Positions 56,886-64,000 of a stretch of 64,000 nucleotides of DNA are shown one piece after another. The DNA is from Roseovarius sp. EL26. Its GTDB lineage: Bacteria > Pseudomonadota > Alphaproteobacteria > Rhodobacterales > Rhodobacteraceae. The notes below the pieces were generated by a model. The model did not search any database. It was not told the origin of the DNA and saw nothing but the letters and a program-made list of their open reading frames with translations. How positions within the stretch are numbered: position 1 is the first letter of the stretch; each line of letters opens with the position of its first letter. The position numbers and the translations under genes are program-made. The stretch covers positions 62,001 through 126,000 of the forward strand of contig NZ_OUMZ01000005.1 of assembly GCF_900327775.1 (NCBI RefSeq). The letters run 5' to 3'.

Positions 56886-57052
56886 CTCAACCTCCCTGCA
56901 TCGGGGCGAGAATTTCGATGCGGTCACCCTCGCTCAACAGAGTAGAGGCGCGGGCGGCATTGGCGATGAACACACCGTTTAACGCAGTAGCGATAGCTGG
57001 GCTGGAATAGCCAAGTTCAGGCAAAACCTGATCCAGTGTTTGGCCAGATACA

Positions 57053-59862
<2,810 letters not shown>

Positions 59863-59961
59863 TCAAAAAGACACCAGATGAATTTTGGCTAGGGAAACAG
59901 AAAGGGAAAGCCCCCTTCTTATTCAGACAACACGCCCCTCAGGTGCGATGTGTATCCATGC

Positions 59962-60060
59962 TTCCTACGCCAGTATCAACTGGGTCAGGTTCAAAGGGTC
60001 GCATCGCTGGCATAATGCCGTGTCAGCCTCTCAGTCCCCTGTCGGGACCCCCCTGCGTAG
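59962..60060 (-). promoter_or_regulatory. TPP riboswitch (THI box) of the thi operon
   Basis: On the minus strand the aptamer runs from CTACGC (60060) to GCGTAG (59965), which pair as P1. It contains the conserved ACTGAGAGG (in P2/P3), then CCCTTTGAACCTGACC and CTGGCGTAGGAAGC. The expression platform of about 120 bases to thiC includes a weak AAGGG/CCCTT hairpin at 59902-59917 and the RBS. It lowers thiC expression when TPP is plentiful. Confidence 0.93.
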
Positions 60061-60324
60061 GCTCAGGTCTAGGGGGAAGGATAAATTAGGTCAAGTGAAT
60101 CTATTTCAGAAAGTTTGATATGAGGGTAATATATGAGATCATTTTTGTTGGGTGAGTATGAAGTTCACGGCCCGGGGAATTGTACAACTCACCTTGTTTC
60201 ATTGGTTTTTTCTTGAGCGTAGAAAGTGTTTTTTCTGAGGGAGTGGCCCGTGCGGGTTCACAAGATGATAAAAACTGTGTAAGTCCAAATGAGATGATAA
60301 ATAAGTCCAAAATAGAATGGCACG
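60061..60324. other. Divergent control region of thiC and tauR
   Basis: 264 bp without a gene. The left part carries the minus-strand promoter for the thi leader, the right part the tauR promoter and the TAAGTCCAAA direct repeats listed separately. AT-rich (TATGAGG, TTTTTTC stretches). No short gene or RNA is recognisable. Confidence 0.6.
60280..60311 (+). promoter_or_regulatory. Direct repeat TAAGTCCAAA, probable TauR site
   Basis: Two identical 10-bp copies (60280-60289 and 60302-60311), 22 bp apart start to start, the second ending 13 bp before the tauR start codon. The core AAGTCCA is the complement of the TGGACTT core that I recall for TauR sites in Rhodobacter, and a 22-bp period puts both copies on one face of the helix. 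Suggests autoregulation of tauR. Confidence 0.55.
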
Positions 60325-61788
60325 ATGGCAATCTCGATAGAAACCTTTTTTCTGGACCCCGATGCGCGTGGCACCTTGCAGGCGCAGATACAGCAAATGA
60401 TTGCCGAGGGGATTCTATCGGGCCGCCTGCGCAAAGGTGAAAAACTTCCGTCGTCGCGTAAGCTGGCATCACATCTGGGCGTTAGCCGTATCACGGTCAC
60501 GTTGGCCTATACCGAATTGCTGGCGAATGATTATCTTGAGGCGCGCGACCGGTCGGGATATTTCGTGTCCTGTAACGCGCCAGAGCCATCAACTTTGGTG
60601 GCACGTCACCCAAAGCAAGACAAAGTCGACTGGACCCGCGCGATTGGACACCGGTTCACGGGTGGCGCCACACCGGTCAAACCGCAGGACTGGTCGCAAT
60701 ATAAGTATCCCTTTGTCTATGGTCAGGCAGATCCGGCACTGTTTGATCATACCAATTGGCGGCATTGTGCTTTGCAGGCGCTGGGGCAAAAGGATTTTCG
60801 TGCGCTGACGGCAGATTATTATGATCAGGATGATCCGCGGCTGCTTGAATTCATCATGCGACATACCTTGCCCCGTCGCGGAATTCTGGCTGAACCGGAT
60901 GAGATCTTGGTCACGATGGGTGCACAAAATGCGCTTTGGCTGACGGCGCAGGTTTTGCTGACGCAACGCCGCACGGCTGTGATCGAAAATCCTTGTTATC
61001 ACGCTCTACGCGATATCTTGATGCAATCACGCTGCCACCTTGCCGAGATTAACGTAGATGAGGGTGGCTTGCCGCCTGATCAATTGCCCGAACAGGCCGA
61101 TGTGATCTTTACCACACCGAGCCATCAATCCCCCACAAATGCAACAATGCCATTGGAACGCCGAAAGGATCTGCTGGCTAAAGCGGCAGATATGGAGGCG
61201 CTGATTGTTGAAGACGACTACGAGTTTGAAATCTCTTTCCTACGTTCGCCTTTACCCGCTTTGAAATCACTCGATACTGATGGGCGTGTGGTTTATATCG
61301 GCAGTTTTTCCAAGTCCATCTTCCCAGGTCTGCGTCTGGGTTATATTGTAGGGTCCAAACCGTTTATTCGCGAAGCGCGGGCGTTGCGCGCCAGCGTGCT
61401 TCGCCACCCACCGGGACACATTCAGCGCACGGCGGCTTATTTTCTGTCAATGGGTCACTATGACAGCCTTATTCGCAAGATGGGGCAGGTCTTTACCGAG
61501 CGTCGCAAGGTGATGGAGGCCGCACTGGCCGATCACGGCCTTAGAATCGGAGGGCAGGGAGAGTTTGGCGGCTCTTCAATCTGGATGCGTGCACCGGATC
61601 ATGTCGATACTCAAAAACTGGATCTCTTGTTGCGCGAAAAAGGCGTTTTGATCGAGCCGGGTCATTCCTTTTTTGGTGGCGAAGAGCCTGTCAAAAACTA
61701 TTATCGACTGGCTTATTCGTCGATTTCGGCCAGCCGGATTCCAGAAGGGATTTCCAGACTGGCCTCAGTCTTGGACGATTACTCATAA
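60325..61788 (+). CDS. tauR: TauR-like MocR regulator of taurine/sulfonate use
   Basis: 487 aa. Winged helix about 15-80: MIAEGILSGRLRKGEKLPSSRK then LASHLGVSRITVTLAYTELL. The aminotransferase-like part has VTMGAQNALWLTAQVLL, TTPSHQSPTNATMPLERR and the PLP lysine in VVYIGSFSKSIFPGLRLGY near residue 332. A MocR protein directly upstream of xsc matches TauR, the activator of taurine-pyruvate aminotransferase and xsc in Rhodobacter; tpa itself is not in the window. The start has only a weak ribosome site. 111 bp to xsc. Confidence 0.85.
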   Translation: MAISIETFFLDPDARGTLQAQIQQMIAEGILSGRLRKGEKLPSSRKLASHLGVSRITVTLAYTELLANDYLEARDRSGYFVSCNAPEPSTLVARHPKQDKVDWTRAIGHRFTGGATPVKPQDWSQYKYPFVYGQADPALFDHTNWRHCALQALGQKDFRALTADYYDQDDPRLLEFIMRHTLPRRGILAEPDEILVTMGAQNALWLTAQVLLTQRRTAVIENPCYHALRDILMQSRCHLAEINVDEGGLPPDQLPEQADVIFTTPSHQSPTNATMPLERRKDLLAKAADMEALIVEDDYEFEISFLRSPLPALKSLDTDGRVVYIGSFSKSIFPGLRLGYIVGSKPFIREARALRASVLRHPPGHIQRTAAYFLSMGHYDSLIRKMGQVFTERRKVMEAALADHGLRIGGQGEFGGSSIWMRAPDHVDTQKLDLLLREKGVLIEPGHSFFGGEEPVKNYYRLAYSSISASRIPEGISRLASVLDDYS

Positions 61789-61899
61789 CTGGCTTTATTC
61801 GGAATTTAATCTGGCCCTATTCCCGGGCGTCTCTGCACCGTAGTTTCGCGTTAATCATTCGGACCCCACCCGGTCCCTTTCCATTTCAGGAGACACCCC

Positions 61900-63675
61900 A
61901 TGAAAATGACCACCGAAGAAGCATTTGTAAAAACACTGCAAATGCATGGAATCCAACACGCCTTTGGCATTATCGGTTCTGCAATGATGCCGATTTCGGA
62001 CATCTTTGACGAAGCCGGAATCACCTTCTGGGACTGTGCGCATGAGGGTTCAGGTGGCATGATGGCGGACGGTTACACCCGTGCCACTGGTAAAATGTCG
62101 ATGATGATCGCGCAAAACGGTCCAGGTATCACAAACTTCGTGACTGCCGTTAAAACTGCTTACTGGAACCACACGCCACTGCTGCTGGTGACGCCACAGG
62201 CTGCAAACAAGACCATGGGTCAGGGTGGTTTCCAGGAAATGGAACAGATGCGCATGTTTGCTGACTGCGTCTGCTACCAAGAAGAAGTTCGCGACCCAAC
62301 TCGTATGGCCGAAGTTCTGAGCCGCGTTATCATGAACGCCAAGCGCGCTTCTGCCCCTGCACAAATCAACGTTCCACGTGATTACTTCACTCAAATCGTT
62401 GACATTGATCTGCCAGCGGTTGTTGAATTCGAACTGCCATCCGGTGGTGCCACAGCCGTTTCCGAAGCCGCAGCTTTGCTGTCAGACGCGAAAAACCCTG
62501 TCATCCTGAATGGTGCCGGTACCGTTCTGTCAAATGGCGGCATCGCAGCTTCCAAAGCACTGGCCGAGCGTCTGGACGCCCCAGTTTGTGTTGGCTACCA
62601 GCATAACGACGCCTTCCCAGGTTCGCACCCATTGTTTGCGGGTCCTCTGGGTTACAACGGCTCCAAAGCCGGCATGGAACTGATCAAAGAAGCAGATGTT
62701 GTTCTCTGCCTTGGTACCCGTCTGAACCCATTCTCCACTCTGCCGGGTTACGGCATGGATTACTGGCCGACAGATGCGAAAATCATTCAGGTTGATATCA
62801 ACCCAAGCCGCATTGGTCTGACCAAGAAGGTATCAGTGGGTATTGTTGGTGACGCGGCAACCGTTGCAACCAACATTCTGGCACAGCTTTCCGACAGCGC
62901 TGGCGACGAAGGTCGTGACGCACGCAAAGCAAACATCGCTGAGAAAAAATCACGTTGGGCGCAAGAACTGACATCGATGGATCACGAGCAAGACGATCCG
63001 GGCACAACCTGGAACGAGCGTGCACGAGCAGACAAGCCAGAGTGGCTGTCACCACGCAAAGCATGGCGTGCCATTCAATCAGCCCTGCCAAAAGACGCGA
63101 TCATCTCGTCTGACATCGGCAACAACTGCGCCATCGGTAACGCCTATCCATCATTCGAAGAAGGCCGCAAATATCTGGCACCTGGTCTGTTTGGTCCTTG
63201 TGGTTACGGCTTGCCATCGGTTGTTGGCGCAAAAATCGGCTGCCCAGACGTGCCTGTTGTTGGTTTCTCCGGCGACGGCGCATTTGGTATCGCCGTGACC
63301 GAGCTGACCGCGATTGGCCGCGAAGAATGGCCTGCCGTCACACAGGTTGTTTTCCGTAACTATCAGTGGGGTGCTGAAAAGCGTAACTCTACTCTGTGGT
63401 TCGACGACAACTTCGTCGGCACCGAGCTGGACACGCAAGTGTCTTACGCTGGTATCGCCAACGCATGTGGTCTGAAAGGCGTCATCGCCCGCACCATGGA
63501 CGAGCTGACCGATGCGCTGGCACAGGCTTGCGAAGATCAGAAAAACGGTATCACCACCCTGATTGAAGCGATGATCAACCAAGAATTGGGCGAGCCATTC
63601 CGCCGCGACGCCATGAAGAACCCTGTCAAAGTTGCCGGGATCGACAAGGCCGACATGCGCGAACAGCAAGTCTAA
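61900..63675 (+). CDS. xsc: Sulfoacetaldehyde acetyltransferase
   Basis: 591 aa, TPP-dependent enzyme. HEGSGGMMADGYTRATGKM near 49-66 with the catalytic Glu, QNGPGITNFVTAVKTAYWN, and the TPP-binding block VGFSGDGAFGIAVTELTAIG near 456-475, ended by VVFRNYQWGAEK. Xsc splits sulfoacetaldehyde with phosphate into acetyl phosphate and sulfite. RBS AGGAG is placed 8 bases ahead. Strong codon bias (GGT, CTG, ATC, AAA) points to very high expression when induced. pta follows 8 bp behind it. Confidence 0.97.
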   Translation: MKMTTEEAFVKTLQMHGIQHAFGIIGSAMMPISDIFDEAGITFWDCAHEGSGGMMADGYTRATGKMSMMIAQNGPGITNFVTAVKTAYWNHTPLLLVTPQAANKTMGQGGFQEMEQMRMFADCVCYQEEVRDPTRMAEVLSRVIMNAKRASAPAQINVPRDYFTQIVDIDLPAVVEFELPSGGATAVSEAAALLSDAKNPVILNGAGTVLSNGGIAASKALAERLDAPVCVGYQHNDAFPGSHPLFAGPLGYNGSKAGMELIKEADVVLCLGTRLNPFSTLPGYGMDYWPTDAKIIQVDINPSRIGLTKKVSVGIVGDAATVATNILAQLSDSAGDEGRDARKANIAEKKSRWAQELTSMDHEQDDPGTTWNERARADKPEWLSPRKAWRAIQSALPKDAIISSDIGNNCAIGNAYPSFEEGRKYLAPGLFGPCGYGLPSVVGAKIGCPDVPVVGFSGDGAFGIAVTELTAIGREEWPAVTQVVFRNYQWGAEKRNSTLWFDDNFVGTELDTQVSYAGIANACGLKGVIARTMDELTDALAQACEDQKNGITTLIEAMINQELGEPFRRDAMKNPVKVAGIDKADMREQQV

Positions 63676-63683
63676 GAGTAGGG

Positions 63684-64000
63684 ATGTTGGACGGTATGAC
63701 ACTTCGCCCGGTTGAACTTCTACAATCGCTGGCCTCTGTCAGCCGCCCAACCATCGCACTCAGCGAAGGCAGTGATCCCCGCATTGTTGCGGGGGCGCTT
63801 GCCGCCATTTCAGCAGATATTGCTGACATCATACTGGTCGGTCCCAAGGCCGACATCCAAGCCGAGCTTGAGGCGCAAAATGCGCCTGATAGTTCGCACC
63901 TTTCAATTCATGATCCCGCCACATCTCATCTGACGGCAGACTTTGCCGCCGCGTTCCATGAGTTGCGCAAGCATAAAGGCGTGGACGAGGCCAAAGCGCA
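63684..64000 (+). CDS. pta: Phosphate acetyltransferase, 3' end beyond window
   Basis: Frame from ATG at 63684 (alternative 63696) to the window edge, 105 codons with no stop. The visible part starts MLDGMTLRPVELLQSLASV, then RPTIALSEGSDPRIVAGALAA and ADIILVGPKADIQAELEA, the N-terminal pattern of the short phosphate acetyltransferase type. It turns acetyl phosphate made by Xsc into acetyl-CoA. Operon partner of xsc, 8 bp apart, as in other sulfonate-degrading alphaproteobacteria. Confidence 0.85.
   Translation, partial: MLDGMTLRPVELLQSLASVSRPTIALSEGSDPRIVAGALAAISADIADIILVGPKADIQAELEAQNAPDSSHLSIHDPATSHLTADFAAAFHELRKHKGVDEAKA

Overview
The window reads as a chromosomal segment of an alphaproteobacterium, most likely the Roseobacter group (Rhodobacteraceae). 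This rests on the gene content and order: a dapC-like aminotransferase next to ftsK and lolA, DUF2794 and DUF1194 proteins, hspQ, a thiC-O-S-G-E-F-D operon behind a TPP riboswitch, and a tauR-xsc-pta sulfonate block. No genus call is justified. I found no tRNA, rRNA, CRISPR array, insertion sequence or integrase.

Layout. (1) 1-7.3 kb: the right end of a probable surface-polysaccharide locus. It has a TPR protein cut by the window edge, a family-4 glycosyltransferase, an unusual adenylation / carrier / membrane-acyltransferase fusion, and a secreted protein of unknown family. (2) 7.4-14.1 kb: metabolic and housekeeping genes (Asp/Glu racemase-family enzyme, peroxiredoxin, ferredoxin-reductase-like flavoprotein, rsmD, UbiH-like hydroxylase, amidase), with a 0.9 kb geneless AT-richer gap at 10.6-11.5 kb. 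(3) 14.3-28.9 kb: dapC-like aminotransferase, ftsK, lolA, lytic transglycosylase lipoprotein, AEC transporter, hspQ, gamma-glutamyltransferase, an anti-sigma / anti-anti-sigma pair, thiolase, asd, a MuiA-like protein and carbonic anhydrase. (4) 28.9-37.7 kb: a tightly overlapping pepA-nlpC-agmatinase operon, several small proteins, class III alcohol dehydrogenase, a Lys/Tyr/His-rich secreted protein and a YghU-type glutathione transferase. (5) 37.7-44.5 kb: MocR regulator divergent from a GNAT-MFS-glutamine amidotransferase set, an ABM protein, methyltransferase, LysR regulator and EthD protein. (6) 44.5-46.6 kb: a small accessory-looking module, an XRE-ImmA/IrrE metallopeptidase coupled to an unknown protein and bordered by a nested palindrome. 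(7) 46.6-53.7 kb: the rod-shape operon mreB-mreC-mreD-mrdA-rodA followed by ghrA, plus a tiny lipoprotein gene. (8) 53.8-60.1 kb: the thiamin operon, whose ThiF carries a C-terminal rhodanese-like domain. (9) 60.3-64.0 kb: tauR, xsc and the start of pta, for dissimilation of taurine-type sulfonates through sulfoacetaldehyde to acetyl phosphate and acetyl-CoA.

The parts that ordinary annotation explains least are the adenylation-carrier-acyltransferase fusion, the ImmA/IrrE two-gene module with its neighbouring palindrome, the three-copy 14-bp tandem repeat ahead of the LysR gene, and the Lys/Tyr/His-rich exported protein. All functions were read from sequence motifs and family knowledge; no database search was run.
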